Source of the DNA: a virus
Reading direction: 5' to 3' (one strand)
Length of the DNA stretch: 25,097 nucleotides
IMG/VR virus record: IMGVR_UViG_3300033153_011703
Span: 1 to 25,097 of that record
In this document: piece by piece, positions 6,673-15,344 of the stretch
Layout of the letters: each line of letters begins with the position of its first letter
Numbering within the stretch: the stretch's first letter is position 1
Notes under the pieces: model-generated
Database searches by the model: none
Seen by the model: the letters and a program-made list of their open reading frames with translations, nothing else
What the model was told of the DNA's origin: nothing
Position numbers and translations under genes: made by a program

Positions 6673-7953
6673 TTGGCCAATGAATTTAGTAAAGAAGAGG
6701 TCGTTGCGTTTGAGGATCTTGTATTAGGATTCGATGATTATCTCGTAATGACTCGTAATGTAAACCATTATAATACCGATATGACCAACATGGAACGGTC
6801 AAATTATACAATTTGGCGGCCAATAACGTATATTGCTGAATCGTTTGATGGAACTGCCGGAACCGACATTTCATCGAACTTCACTGATATAACTCAGTTG
6901 TCTGTTCCTTCTCAGGTCAACATTAATCGAACTGTTGCCTGGAAGATGAATGCCCTTGAACTAAATGATGATTTGCAAAATAATCTTTTCGGTGACGCTG
7001 CGAAACAGAAACTTGCCAGTGACATTAACGTCAGTTTATTGGATCTTGCATCGGCGCAGGGAACTTTGGTTGTTAAACGGACAGGAGCTGCTGCCGGGTT
7101 TGCTGATATTGCTGAATGTGAAGCATTAATGAATGAACAGGGTGTGTCAACGGGTGACAGAATTATTGCTTTATCAACTCGTGATTATAACTTGATGGCC
7201 GCAGATCTTGGTGGTCGTGGAACCTTGGCACCACCTAAGACATTAAAGGCTTATGAAGAAGCTTTTGTTGGACGTGTAGCCGGGTTTGATGCGTGGAAGC
7301 TTGATTATGCCAATGCTGGCACAGCTGCTGCAGGAGCTACAGTGCAAGTTGATGGTGCGGATCAGGATCATACTCCTCTTGGTGGCGAATCTTCATCAAC
7401 TGCCGGAGAAGTCAATGTTGATAATCGATATCAAAGCCTTACTATTACTGTTACTTCAGGCGCAGTTGCTGTTGGTGATAGTTTCACAATCGCGGGTGTT
7501 TATGCAGTGCATCATATCACAAAGTTGAGCACTGGTCAGTTAAAAACATTTCGGATTATTAGCATTGTTTCTGGTGCAGGGGATGATGGTGTGATTAAGA
7601 TATCACCAGCCATCGTTGCTAATGCTGGAACTTCTGATGCAGAAGCACAATATCAGAATGTTGATTCTGTTCCTGCTGATGATGCTGCATTGGTATTTTT
7701 GAATGTTGCGGCATCGAAGATCAATCCGTTCTGGCGTAAAAATGCCTTAGAAATTCTTCCGGGACGTTTGGCTATTCCGACTGGCTCTGGCGCAGGAGTT
7801 ATAGTTGGAACAACGGAACAGGGAATTCAGTTGAAATTGACAAAACAATATGATATCAATACGGCGATAAACAAATATCGACTTGATACACTATATGGTG
7901 TAGTTTGTTTAAATCCTGAGATGTGTGGTATTATATTATTTAATCAAACTTAA
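6673..7953 (+). CDS. Major capsid protein, P22 coat (gp5) type
   Basis: This 426-aa protein is the main shell subunit with an HK97-like fold. The length is close to P22 gp5 (430 aa). The N-terminal part contains MTRNVNHYNTDMTNMERSNY and TIWRP. The middle holds the family stretch DNRYQSLTITV followed by AGVYAVHHITKLSTGQLKTF (about 250-295), then NPFWRKNALEILPGRLAIPT, and the C-terminus is YRLDTLYGVVCLNPEMCG. The region around residues 215-345 should include the coat insertion domain. It starts with TTG behind AGGAGG. A strong hairpin follows the stop, which would limit transcription of the less abundant connector genes downstream. Confidence 0.95.
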   Translation: MANEFSKEEVVAFEDLVLGFDDYLVMTRNVNHYNTDMTNMERSNYTIWRPITYIAESFDGTAGTDISSNFTDITQLSVPSQVNINRTVAWKMNALELNDDLQNNLFGDAAKQKLASDINVSLLDLASAQGTLVVKRTGAAAGFADIAECEALMNEQGVSTGDRIIALSTRDYNLMAADLGGRGTLAPPKTLKAYEEAFVGRVAGFDAWKLDYANAGTAAAGATVQVDGADQDHTPLGGESSSTAGEVNVDNRYQSLTITVTSGAVAVGDSFTIAGVYAVHHITKLSTGQLKTFRIISIVSGAGDDGVIKISPAIVANAGTSDAEAQYQNVDSVPADDAALVFLNVAASKINPFWRKNALEILPGRLAIPTGSGAGVIVGTTEQGIQLKLTKQYDINTAINKYRLDTLYGVVCLNPEMCGIILFNQT

Positions 7954-7961
7954 ACTTTAAC

Positions 7962-7995
7962 ATATCAAGAGGAGTATTTCTACTCCTCTTGATAT
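7962..7995 (+). terminator. Hairpin after the coat gene (attenuator or terminator)
   Basis: A perfect 15-bp inverted repeat (ATATCAAGAGGAGTA, loop TTTC, and its complement) begins 9 nt after the coat stop. Only AATTT follows, not a long T-run, so it is likely to be a partial terminator or an mRNA-stabilising hairpin. The next gene starts 20 nt later, so some read-through is needed. Confidence 0.75.
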
Positions 7996-8015
7996 AATTT
8001 GAAAAGGAAAACAAA

Positions 8016-8375
8016 ATGGCTAAAATTATTGTAGGACGTGGAACTGGTAAACAAACAAGTATGGTTTATAAACATCCCGGACCAACTCAGCTTCAGGATG
8101 GTGGTTATACAACCAAAGTCATTCCTATAAAGGAAATTGAAGAATATCTTAAAAAGGGATGGTTCAGAAACCCGGTTGAAGCAAAGAAAAATTCTACTGC
8201 ACCGGAACCTGTTAAAACTTCCGATGTAAAACAAATTGGAAAAGAACTTGAAAAAAAACAAGTTGAACTTGATTCAAATTTAAAAGATCTTGAAAAAAGA
8301 GAGAAAGAACTCTCTGATAAAGAAAAAGAATTTGATAATAAAGAAAAAGTTTTGCAGACAGGCAAAAAAAAATAA
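8016..8375 (+). CDS. Small coiled-coil protein between coat and gp4-like gene
   Basis: This 119-aa protein has two parts. Residues 1-55 contain YKHPGPTQLQDGGYTTKVIP and EEYLKKGWF, a pattern I have seen in small phage head-region proteins (HPG, then a GW motif). Residues 72-115 form a continuous charged coiled coil (LEKREKELSDKEKEFDNKEK). There is no signal peptide. It starts at ATG 8016 behind AAGGAAA, just after the hairpin. P22 has no equivalent gene here. Its position suggests a head-completion or decoration role, but that is only inference. Confidence 0.75.
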   Translation: MAKIIVGRGTGKQTSMVYKHPGPTQLQDGGYTTKVIPIKEIEEYLKKGWFRNPVEAKKNSTAPEPVKTSDVKQIGKELEKKQVELDSNLKDLEKREKELSDKEKEFDNKEKVLQTGKKK

Positions 8376-8385
8376 AGGTTAAAAT

Positions 8386-8868
8386 ATGCCGTGGACAAAG
8401 CGACAATTTATTGAAAAAGCTTATGGTGAACTTGGATTAGCCAGTTATTTTGCTGATTTAGATCCAAGTGAACTTGAAGATGCAATGCAGCGTTTGGATG
8501 CAATGATGGCAACTTGGAATGCAGCTGGCATCAGAATTGGATATCCAATCCCATCAAACCCAAAGAATAGTGATTTGGATCAAGACACTGGTGTTCTGGA
8601 TTCAGCTAATGAAGCAATATTTTTAAATCTTGCAGTGAGACTTGCACCAAATTTTGGTAAACAAGCTTTTTCAGATACAAAATCTTTAGCAAGAGAAGCT
8701 TACGATGGATTGTTAGCTTTATCGGCAAAACCAAGACAAAAACAATTACCGGAAACAATGCCAACTGGACAGGGGCAAAAAGGATGGAGAGATGGTCCTG
8801 GAACATTTTATCCAAGACAATCTGACAGATTAGAAGCTGGTGACGACAATACGATAGAATTTGAATAG
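8386..8868 (+). CDS. Tail accessory factor, P22 gp4-like
   Basis: This 160-aa protein should bind the portal after packaging and build the neck to which gp10 attaches; P22 gp4 (166 aa) also has peptidoglycan hydrolase activity. The family pattern is clear: W-KRQFIEKAYGELGL at the N-terminus, EDAMQRLDAMMATWNAAGIRIGYP (about 31-54), EAIFLNLAVRLAPNFGK (about 76-92), and an extended C-terminus ending in a GWRDGPGTFYP stretch. It starts at ATG 8386 with AAAGG upstream. Its place two genes after the coat fits the P22 order. Confidence 0.9.
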   Translation: MPWTKRQFIEKAYGELGLASYFADLDPSELEDAMQRLDAMMATWNAAGIRIGYPIPSNPKNSDLDQDTGVLDSANEAIFLNLAVRLAPNFGKQAFSDTKSLAREAYDGLLALSAKPRQKQLPETMPTGQGQKGWRDGPGTFYPRQSDRLEAGDDNTIEFE

Positions 8869-8876
8869 GAGATAAG

Positions 8877-9350
8877 ATGAAAATATTATTTTTAATTATT
8901 TTATTGATCTTGGTGTTAAGTTCTATTTCTTTTGCGCAAGATTATGATGGAAGATTTTCTGTTTCTTATTGGGACACTCTCATGCCAGATGATAGTGGAA
9001 CAATTAAAATCGATACGCTTTATTCTCCTTCGTTAAGGATGATTGGTAGATTTTTTAATTTTCTGGTGAATGTTATATCAGGAACAAAAGATACTAATTT
9101 TGTTGATGATTCAATGTTTATTGATTTACAGATGTCTTTTGATGGAATTACCTGGAAAACAATTCCAATTGATACTGCTCTTGATATAGGAAGGGTAATT
9201 CAAGAAGATATACTCGATGCTGATGCAACCGTTTTGCCTCCGTTTGGGAGAATGAGATTCATACATTGGGACAGCATTAAAGACGCAGAAGGTGTTGTTG
9301 ATACTCCTGTTTATAATAAAAGAATTGAACTTTTGTATAAAGGTATATAA
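8877..9350 (+). CDS. Exported protein with Sec signal peptide, gp4-gp10 interval
   Basis: Residues 1-20 (MKILFLIILLILVLSSISFA) form a typical signal peptide, with cleavage expected after SFA and Gln at +1. The mature part (about 137 aa) has no recognised family. FIDLQMSFDGITWKTI suggests a beta-rich fold, and there are no Cys residues or lipobox. ATG 8877 follows TAGGAGATAAG, a strong ribosome site. The gene is wedged between two core connector genes, so it should be made with the virion proteins yet exported. Whether the hydrophobic start is really cleaved is not shown by sequence alone. Confidence 0.8.
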   Translation: MKILFLIILLILVLSSISFAQDYDGRFSVSYWDTLMPDDSGTIKIDTLYSPSLRMIGRFFNFLVNVISGTKDTNFVDDSMFIDLQMSFDGITWKTIPIDTALDIGRVIQEDILDADATVLPPFGRMRFIHWDSIKDAEGVVDTPVYNKRIELLYKGI

Positions 9351-9351
9351 G

Positions 9352-9813
9352 ATGGCATATTTAAAAATAAATCAATTAACAGCAGTTGATTCGTTGCAAG
9401 CTGGTGATAATATTATTATTTTTGATGTGAGCAATAGTGATTCTCGAAAAGCATCATTAACAATTTTGACAGAATATTTGCAAGATCAACTGGTATTTCC
9501 AAGTTTAACAACACAGTATAATGCTCCATCAGCAACAGCCTTCTCCGTGCAGATAACAGACGGCAGTGCAAGTATTCATTTAATTTTGACACCAGTGGCT
9601 ACTTATGCAGATGGCGAAATAGTTCTACCCGCAGTAGCAAATTGTGTTGATAAACAAGAAGTTTTGGTTAATTGCACTCAAATTGTCACGACTTTAGTTG
9701 TTGATGGTAATGGAGCAACCGTGACCGGAGAACCATCTACACTTGCTGCAGCGAATGAATTTTTCAGGTTAAAATTTGATTCGATAACATCGACTTGGTA
9801 TAGGATCGGATAA
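9352..9813 (+). CDS. Conserved podovirus structural protein, unknown role
   Basis: This 153-aa protein begins MAYLKINQLTAVDSLQAGDN followed by IIIFDVSNSDSRKASLTILTEYL. That opening recurs in small podovirus proteins encoded next to tail genes. The remainder is beta-rich and rich in Thr, Ala and Val (ADGEIVLPAVANCVDKQEVL) and ends EFFRLKFDSITSTWYRIG, like a small beta-sandwich or fibre module. I use ATG 9352, 1 nt after the previous stop; an upstream in-frame ATG would lie inside the exported-protein gene. The last base overlaps the gp10-like start in TAATG. It has no signal peptide, unlike its left neighbour. Confidence 0.8.
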   Translation: MAYLKINQLTAVDSLQAGDNIIIFDVSNSDSRKASLTILTEYLQDQLVFPSLTTQYNAPSATAFSVQITDGSASIHLILTPVATYADGEIVLPAVANCVDKQEVLVNCTQIVTTLVVDGNGATVTGEPSTLAAANEFFRLKFDSITSTWYRIG

Positions 9814-11216
9814 TGAAGATCCCAATTATGAATGGAGTTTTTACGGATAAAAATTCTGATTTTAGGATTTCTTATCCGAGGAATTTAATTCCTGTGGCTC
9901 AACCAAATGGAATTTCAAATGGATATTTACGTCCAGCTGAAGGTATTGCGCCATGGATTTTTGGATCAGGTAAAGATCGTGGTGGAATTAATTGGAATGG
10001 TTTTTGTTATAGAGTTTCCGGTCAGAAACTTAATTTAGTAAATCGTGATGGTTCTGTTGTTGATCTTGGTTCAGTTGGTGGTAAAGGACAAGTTACACTT
10101 GATTATTCATTTGATTATTTAGGAATTGCATCGAGTAACAAATTTTATTTATGGGATGGAGCAGGGAATTTGACTAAAGTTACAGACCCGGATCTTGGTG
10201 ATGTTGTTGATTTTATATGGGTTGACGGATATTTTATGACAACTGATGGTGAAAGTTTGGTTGTAACTGATTTAGATGACCCTTTTTCAGTTAATCCGAA
10301 ACATTATGCTTCTTCAGAAGTTGATCCTGATCCTGTTTTAGCTTTATTGAAATTACATGATGAACCGTATGCATTAAATAGATATACAATTGAACCTTTT
10401 ACTAATGTTGGTGGAAAAGGTTTTCCATTTATACCAATTGAAGGTGCGTATATTGATCGCGGTGTGATTGGAACTCATGCATGTTGTGTTTTTCTTGAAA
10501 GAATTGCATTTCTTGGAAGTAATAGAAATGAACCTCCTTCTATATGGATAGGTGCAAATGGGCAGTCATCAAAATTAGCGACAAGAGAAATTGATATAAT
10601 TTTGAATGGATATAGTGAAGAAATTTTATCAGATGTTTTATTAGAATCTCGTTTTGATAGAGGTCATCAATTGCTTTATATTCATCTTCCGGATCAAACT
10701 CTTGTTTATGATGCAACAACTTCACAGGCAACTGAAACTCCTGTGTGGTTTAAATTAACATCTGGATTAAATGAAATTGGGCAATACCTTGCTAAGAATA
10801 TGGTGTGGTGCTATGACAAATGGATCGTTGGTCACCCCATAAATTCCAATATTGGAGTATTAGATTATGATATATCTTCTCATTGGGGTGAGGAAGTTAC
10901 ATGGGAATTTGGAACATTAATAATGTATAATGGTACGAATAATGCTATTTTCCATGAATTAGAACTTATTTGTTTATCTGGAAAATCTGTTTTAGGAGAT
11001 GATCCTAAAATCTCAACATCATATTCAACTGATGGAAAAGTATGGAGTATGCCAAAAAGTATTGGTATTGGAAAACAAGGTGAGAGAAATAAAAAAATAA
11101 GATGGTTTCGACAAGGAATAATGCAGAATTTTAGAATACAAAAATTTCAAGGAACCAGTAAAGCAAGAATTTCTATTGCTGGATTAGAAGCAAGACTTGA
11201 GGGGATGGCATTTTAA
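9813..11216 (+). CDS. Packaged DNA stabilisation protein, P22 gp10-like
   Basis: This 467-aa protein (P22 gp10 is 472 aa) should form the ring below gp4 that closes the portal and holds the needle. Matches to the family include PRNLIPVAQPNGISNGYLRP with the following EGI near the N-terminus. GINWNGFCYRVSG and LDYSFDYLGIASSNKFYLWD come next, then FIWVDGYFMTTDGESLVVTD, RIAFLGSNRNEPPSIW and YLAKNMVWCYDKWIVGH. This is a beta-propeller-like pattern. It starts at ATG 9813, overlapping the previous stop by one base, and is coupled in the same way to the next gene. It looks complete. Confidence 0.95.
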   Translation: MKIPIMNGVFTDKNSDFRISYPRNLIPVAQPNGISNGYLRPAEGIAPWIFGSGKDRGGINWNGFCYRVSGQKLNLVNRDGSVVDLGSVGGKGQVTLDYSFDYLGIASSNKFYLWDGAGNLTKVTDPDLGDVVDFIWVDGYFMTTDGESLVVTDLDDPFSVNPKHYASSEVDPDPVLALLKLHDEPYALNRYTIEPFTNVGGKGFPFIPIEGAYIDRGVIGTHACCVFLERIAFLGSNRNEPPSIWIGANGQSSKLATREIDIILNGYSEEILSDVLLESRFDRGHQLLYIHLPDQTLVYDATTSQATETPVWFKLTSGLNEIGQYLAKNMVWCYDKWIVGHPINSNIGVLDYDISSHWGEEVTWEFGTLIMYNGTNNAIFHELELICLSGKSVLGDDPKISTSYSTDGKVWSMPKSIGIGKQGERNKKIRWFRQGIMQNFRIQKFQGTSKARISIAGLEARLEGMAF

Positions 11217-11497
11217 TGGTAAGACCTATTGTTCCAACAGAATCTCAATTGTCAAAATTTCTTGAAGATCCTCGATTGGTTCGAGCTTTTGAAAATTTGT
11301 TTAAAGGTAGGAACAAAGGTGTTTTTTTTGATACAACAGATCAATTTGCATCTGAAATAAATACACCAACTGTGGTAACTTTTGATAATACACAAATTTC
11401 TCGTGGAGTAGAAATTGATACAAAGAATACTTCTCGAATTATAGTTTCAGAAGCAGGAACATATGAATTTAAATATACCTTGCAGTTAAAGGAGTAA
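11216..11497 (+). CDS. N-terminal half of a jelly-roll protein at the needle position
   Basis: The 93-aa product has a short helical start (SQLSKFLEDPRLVRAFENLF), then GVFFDTTDQFASEINTPTVV with TFDN, RGVEID, and finally SRIIVSEAGTYEFKYTLQL before KE and stop. This is the first half of a jelly-roll domain common in phage fibre and knob proteins, which usually continues past the QL strand into a -IWLRKNGTDVPNS- like segment. Here it ends at QLKE, and the codons for KE plus the stop form the next gene's ribosome site (AAAGGAGTAA). P22 has its needle gene (gp26) in this place, and Sf6's needle ends in a TNF-like knob. A truncated needle-type protein is my inference; it could also work as a half that pairs with 19625. 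Confidence 0.7.
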   Translation: MVRPIVPTESQLSKFLEDPRLVRAFENLFKGRNKGVFFDTTDQFASEINTPTVVTFDNTQISRGVEIDTKNTSRIIVSEAGTYEFKYTLQLKE

Positions 11498-11500
11498 AGA

Positions 11501-11959
11501 ATGCCTGGTTTTACAAATAAAGGAAAAACATGGTATTTAGAAATAACGCTTCAAGGTGGAACTTTAGTAACTAATTATTATATTGCATTAATCACGTCAG
11601 CTAATGTTCCGGATGCAGATACGAATTTGATGTCAGATCTTACAGAAATTAATACTGGGAATGGATATACGTCTGGAGGATATCAATTAACTCCAGATGC
11701 TACTGATTTTGATAATTTAACTGAAGATGATACAAATAATAGAGGATCGATTCAAATTAAAGATATTGTGTGGAATGCATCTGGTGGAACTATTCCATCA
11801 TCAGGTGATGGAGCAAGGTATGCCGTGCTTACTGATGATAATGGAACTGTTGCGAATAGAGAAGTTTATGGTTTTTTTGATTTACAAAGTAATCGCGCTG
11901 TTAGTGATGGTTCATCAATAACTTTACGAAATTGTGAAATCAGATTAAATGAGTCATAA
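11501..11959 (+). CDS. Conserved phage structural protein, unknown role
   Basis: This 152-aa protein matches a small family found in many environmental phage genomes: FTNKGKTWYLEI at the start, IALITSANVPDADTNLMSDL, EINTGNGYTSGGYQL, IQIKDIVWNASGGTIPSSGD with GARYAVLTDDNG, and EVYGFFDLQSNRAVSDG near the end. It is beta-rich and has no signal peptide. The start is ATG 11501 behind AAAGGAGTAAAGA, which overlaps the previous stop. A virion or fibre-base role is likely from neighbours, but no activity is known to me. Confidence 0.8.
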   Translation: MPGFTNKGKTWYLEITLQGGTLVTNYYIALITSANVPDADTNLMSDLTEINTGNGYTSGGYQLTPDATDFDNLTEDDTNNRGSIQIKDIVWNASGGTIPSSGDGARYAVLTDDNGTVANREVYGFFDLQSNRAVSDGSSITLRNCEIRLNES

Positions 11960-11968
11960 GGAGAAAAT

Positions 11969-14278
11969 GTGAATTATAATAGTAAAAGATCTTCTTTGGT
12001 TATGGTGGTATTGTTTATTGCATTTTTTGTTATTTTTGCAGTTAGATCACATACTTTTTCTCCACCAACTGATTCGTCTGATGTTAGATATTGGAATTAT
12101 ATGCACTATACCGGTGATGGCATGACCGGTGATCTTGATATGAATCAAAATGATATTCTTGATGTGAATAGAATCGATGTTGATACTGTTGGCGGGCCAG
12201 GAACAACTACTTCGGACACGATTGATGTGACTACGATATATACTGATACTCTTATTCTTAATGGTGTTAAAATTACTGATCTTGAAGGTTCTAATTTATC
12301 TGTTACAACGACCGTCTTAAACGCTTCTGGCGGCGGTGGAGGTTGGAATTTAACCGATTCACTTGGCCGCTGGGTTGGTTGGGGCGGCGTTGTTGTAACA
12401 TTAGCCGGAGATACCGTTTATATTCGATTTGAAGGCAGTTCAGATTTTGATACTTCTGGCGGTGTTGTTTCATTAGCGGCTGACCGAATCGATTCTACTC
12501 ATATAAAAAGTGGAGCGATTAGTTTACCCAGTGATTTAGCTATTTTTACTGAAGCAGAGCTTGAAGGAAGATTATCTGATGTAACGGCGTTGTTTACAAA
12601 TAATGTTACAGGGGACGTTACTGTTTCTGGTGGGACTTCGACTCTTGGTGCAAATACCGTAGAAACTGGAAATATTGTAGATCAGACAATTACTCTTGAT
12701 GATATTGACACATCATCAACTTTTGTAGTTGGAGAAATGTATCACGGAACTTCTGCCGATCCAACAGAAAGATATGCTACCGCTCAAATACTTTCCGACA
12801 GTCTTGCTCTTGCTCTACTTAAATCTGGTGGAACAATGGTTGGCGGGGCAACTATTAATATGAATAACGGTCACATTATTGGTGGCAATTTTTATCAAAC
12901 TGATACAATGGTTATTGGTAATGACACCAGTTATGCCGACCATATACTCGCTTATTTAGTAAGGCTTGAAGTTCACAATGCGACAGGACAGACTTTAGAT
13001 ATGGGAACCCCGGTTTATATTTCTGGAGCGACTGGTGACTTGCCTAACGCTGATTCAGCAAGGGCCGATAATGCTGCAATGATGCCTGCTATTGGGTTAA
13101 TTGAGCATGATATTACCAACGGTTCTGGTGGTTATGTTTTGTTCAATGGTAAAATGGGAGGGTTGAATACAAATGGTTTATCTGAAGGCGATCCTGTATA
13201 TGTAGCTCCCACTGGTGGATGGACGACAACAAAACCGACTGGCACTGATTTAATCCAAAAAATTGGTGAAGTTACCAGAGTTAATGTTTCACAGGGAGAT
13301 ATTTATATATTCGGAGCGGGTAGAACAAATGATATTCCAAATGTCGCTACAATCATAGGTAATTGGATCAATACCAATTATCCTTGGGCTGATGATGAAG
13401 TTGCTGATAATATCACGGCATCTAATTATTTATTAAGTTCCGTTTTTCCTGACAGTTCGTATTGGAAAATCGACACCGATACAATTTATTATTTACATTC
13501 TAATGGCGATACATTAATAAGAATTGAAATAGATGATGGCAATGATGCTGTTACAATGCGAGTTGATAACAGGTTATCATTTAAAGTTTTGGCTGATACC
13601 GTTGGGGAGCCGGGCAAAACGACATGCGATACTCTTGATGTGATTAATATAATTCCTGACACGGTTATGATTAGTGATGATAAAATTACTGATTTTCTTG
13701 GAGATCACTTAGCCCTTACCGGAAGCACTATTGGAGTTGAAAATGATTTTCTTTTAAACGATGGTGATGTTGGAACAGGAGTTTTTGATTTTGGTGGTGC
13801 AACTTCGCTTGAAATACCGAATGGAACTGCTCCTGCTCCAACTAACGAAGGTGAGATATTTCAAGATACTGACGATGATATGCTTGAAGGCACTGATGGA
13901 ACTGATGATTTCATATTTTCAGAAAGATATAAAACATTTTTGTTTGAAATTGATAATCCTGAATTATTAGAATGCGATACTATTAAAATTCCAATTAGAG
14001 GTCGATATCCGGGGGGAATAATTATAGATTCCATTGGTGTAATGACATCGACTTCGACTTCATACTCGTGTGATTTTGAAGAATGGACAAACATGGATCA
14101 TTCATCGGGTTCGGAAAGCGCGATTGCCACAGTTGCCACATCAACATCATTCGAGGCGGCATCCGGCTCGATTGCCCATACTATTGAATACGGAAATATT
14201 ATAGCTGTTGATCTTCCCGCAGACGATATTCGTCAAGTAACAATATGGATAAGATTTGAGGTTTTAGGAAATGATTAA
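11969..14278 (+). CDS. Large fibre-like protein with N-terminal membrane segment
   Basis: This 769-aa protein reads like a modular tail fibre. Residues 10-27 (LVMVVLFIAFFVIFAV) are a membrane segment or uncleaved signal, which is unusual for a fibre. GDGMTGDLDMNQNDIL (about 49-64) and GGTMVGGATINMNNGHIIGG (about 290-310) are fibre shaft-type motifs. About 335-450 is a beta domain with TPVYISGATGDLP and EGDPVYVAPTGGW, also seen in other phage fibres. DDEVADNITASNYLLSSVFP lies near 474. A segment at about 72-118 (DTVGGPGTTTSDTIDV, KITDLEGSNL) recurs at about 543-590 (DTVGEPGKTTCDTLDV, KITDFLGDHL). GTG 11969 follows AAGGAGAAAAT; the overlapping ATG reads straight into TGA. Confidence 0.75.
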   Translation: MNYNSKRSSLVMVVLFIAFFVIFAVRSHTFSPPTDSSDVRYWNYMHYTGDGMTGDLDMNQNDILDVNRIDVDTVGGPGTTTSDTIDVTTIYTDTLILNGVKITDLEGSNLSVTTTVLNASGGGGGWNLTDSLGRWVGWGGVVVTLAGDTVYIRFEGSSDFDTSGGVVSLAADRIDSTHIKSGAISLPSDLAIFTEAELEGRLSDVTALFTNNVTGDVTVSGGTSTLGANTVETGNIVDQTITLDDIDTSSTFVVGEMYHGTSADPTERYATAQILSDSLALALLKSGGTMVGGATINMNNGHIIGGNFYQTDTMVIGNDTSYADHILAYLVRLEVHNATGQTLDMGTPVYISGATGDLPNADSARADNAAMMPAIGLIEHDITNGSGGYVLFNGKMGGLNTNGLSEGDPVYVAPTGGWTTTKPTGTDLIQKIGEVTRVNVSQGDIYIFGAGRTNDIPNVATIIGNWINTNYPWADDEVADNITASNYLLSSVFPDSSYWKIDTDTIYYLHSNGDTLIRIEIDDGNDAVTMRVDNRLSFKVLADTVGEPGKTTCDTLDVINIIPDTVMISDDKITDFLGDHLALTGSTIGVENDFLLNDGDVGTGVFDFGGATSLEIPNGTAPAPTNEGEIFQDTDDDMLEGTDGTDDFIFSERYKTFLFEIDNPELLECDTIKIPIRGRYPGGIIIDSIGVMTSTSTSYSCDFEEWTNMDHSSGSESAIATVATSTSFEAASGSIAHTIEYGNIIAVDLPADDIRQVTIWIRFEVLGND

Positions 14279-15344
14279 ATATTTATTAATATTGTTGATA
14301 CCCGCTGTTTTATTGGGACAGGATGATTTTATTTACATAGGAAGTGAAGAAGAAAATTCGTCTTATTCAAATTACGCTAATCAAATGGGTTGGTTTGTAG
14401 TCACAGTTGGAGATAATGATGTAGTCGTAGATTCATTTAATATACGCTGTTATGCTTCTGATGATGATGTTAATGTAAAATTAGGACTTTATGATGATGA
14501 TAGTGGCTTCCCGGGTTCTCCGATAGATTCAACTTGGATAGGCGATCCCCCTGTTGGCATAGGAAATGTTTCTTGGGTTCGATTAGGGGCGATTGAAGGG
14601 GTCACATTAATAGCTAATACAGATTATTGGCTTGCTTTACAAGCTAATGATTGGGTAAGCCATTCGTTTTATGTTGGACGGAATTTGAATGGTGATGTTG
14701 GCGATGAAAGACATAAAAATAATGCCGAGCCTTTTGTTGAGTGGCCTGATCCTGCCGATGATGCTCTGAGCAGTATTGTAGTTCCTGATTTTTATTTGAC
14801 TGTATCGGAAAATGTTGTCATTTTAAGACCAGACAGTGATGAAACAACAACAGATTGGGATAAATATTTTAGCTCAACATATTTTTATGAAAATGTTGAA
14901 TTACTTGATACAAAAGAGTTATACTACATTCAAAGATACGAAGCGTTTTCAGCCGGATATGAGAATGCTATTATTTCTTTTGGAACAACTGCCCCGACTA
15001 TTGACGGGACGATTGATTCCGTAAAGGCTATTGCCTCGGTGAATAGGGGCGGGTCTAATGCAAATATAGATTCAGCAAGGGTGCGTTTTTATGATGGAGC
15101 AGACATTTCTTATGGCAATCTTTGGAATAATGATTCTTTACTTGATGATGTTTACACTGTCTATTATCAATTAATTGATTGTCCTGATGGAACTTGGGGA
15201 CAAACCGATATAGATGATTTAGAGATTGGATTTAAGGCAAGCGCACCTGATAAGTGGAGTGGATTTGTTTCCAACATGTTACATGCCAGGGTTTACTGGT
15301 CACCAGTAACCGGGAGTGGAAAGGTGATTGAAATAATACAATGA
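14271..15344 (+). CDS. Exported beta-sandwich protein
   Basis: This 357-aa protein has a 16-residue signal peptide (MIKYLLILLIPAVLLG) with Gln at +1. Residues about 20-130 resemble a carbohydrate-binding-like beta sandwich often found in secreted bacterial proteins: VVDSFNIRCYASDDDVNVKL, GLYDDDSGFPGSPI, and LIANTDYWLALQAND (the YWLAL strand). A second beta-rich half follows (about 190-350), ending MLHARVYWSPVTGSG. The gene overlaps the fibre gene by 8 nt and its own stop overlaps the next start (ATGA), so it should be translated in step with both. A ligand-binding or adhesion role is inference. Confidence 0.8.
   Translation: MIKYLLILLIPAVLLGQDDFIYIGSEEENSSYSNYANQMGWFVVTVGDNDVVVDSFNIRCYASDDDVNVKLGLYDDDSGFPGSPIDSTWIGDPPVGIGNVSWVRLGAIEGVTLIANTDYWLALQANDWVSHSFYVGRNLNGDVGDERHKNNAEPFVEWPDPADDALSSIVVPDFYLTVSENVVILRPDSDETTTDWDKYFSSTYFYENVELLDTKELYYIQRYEAFSAGYENAIISFGTTAPTIDGTIDSVKAIASVNRGGSNANIDSARVRFYDGADISYGNLWNNDSLLDDVYTVYYQLIDCPDGTWGQTDIDDLEIGFKASAPDKWSGFVSNMLHARVYWSPVTGSGKVIEIIQ

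Noticed and set aside
11967-11969. ATG as the start of the fibre-like gene
   Set aside because: It reads ATG TGA and stops at once; the overlapping GTG at 11969 gives the long frame.
15293-15309. TTACTGGT/ACCAGTAA palindrome as an operator or attachment site
   Set aside because: It lies inside coding sequence (VYWSPVT); the similar YWSP coding at about 16010 explains the partial repeat, and it has no neighbouring promoter.
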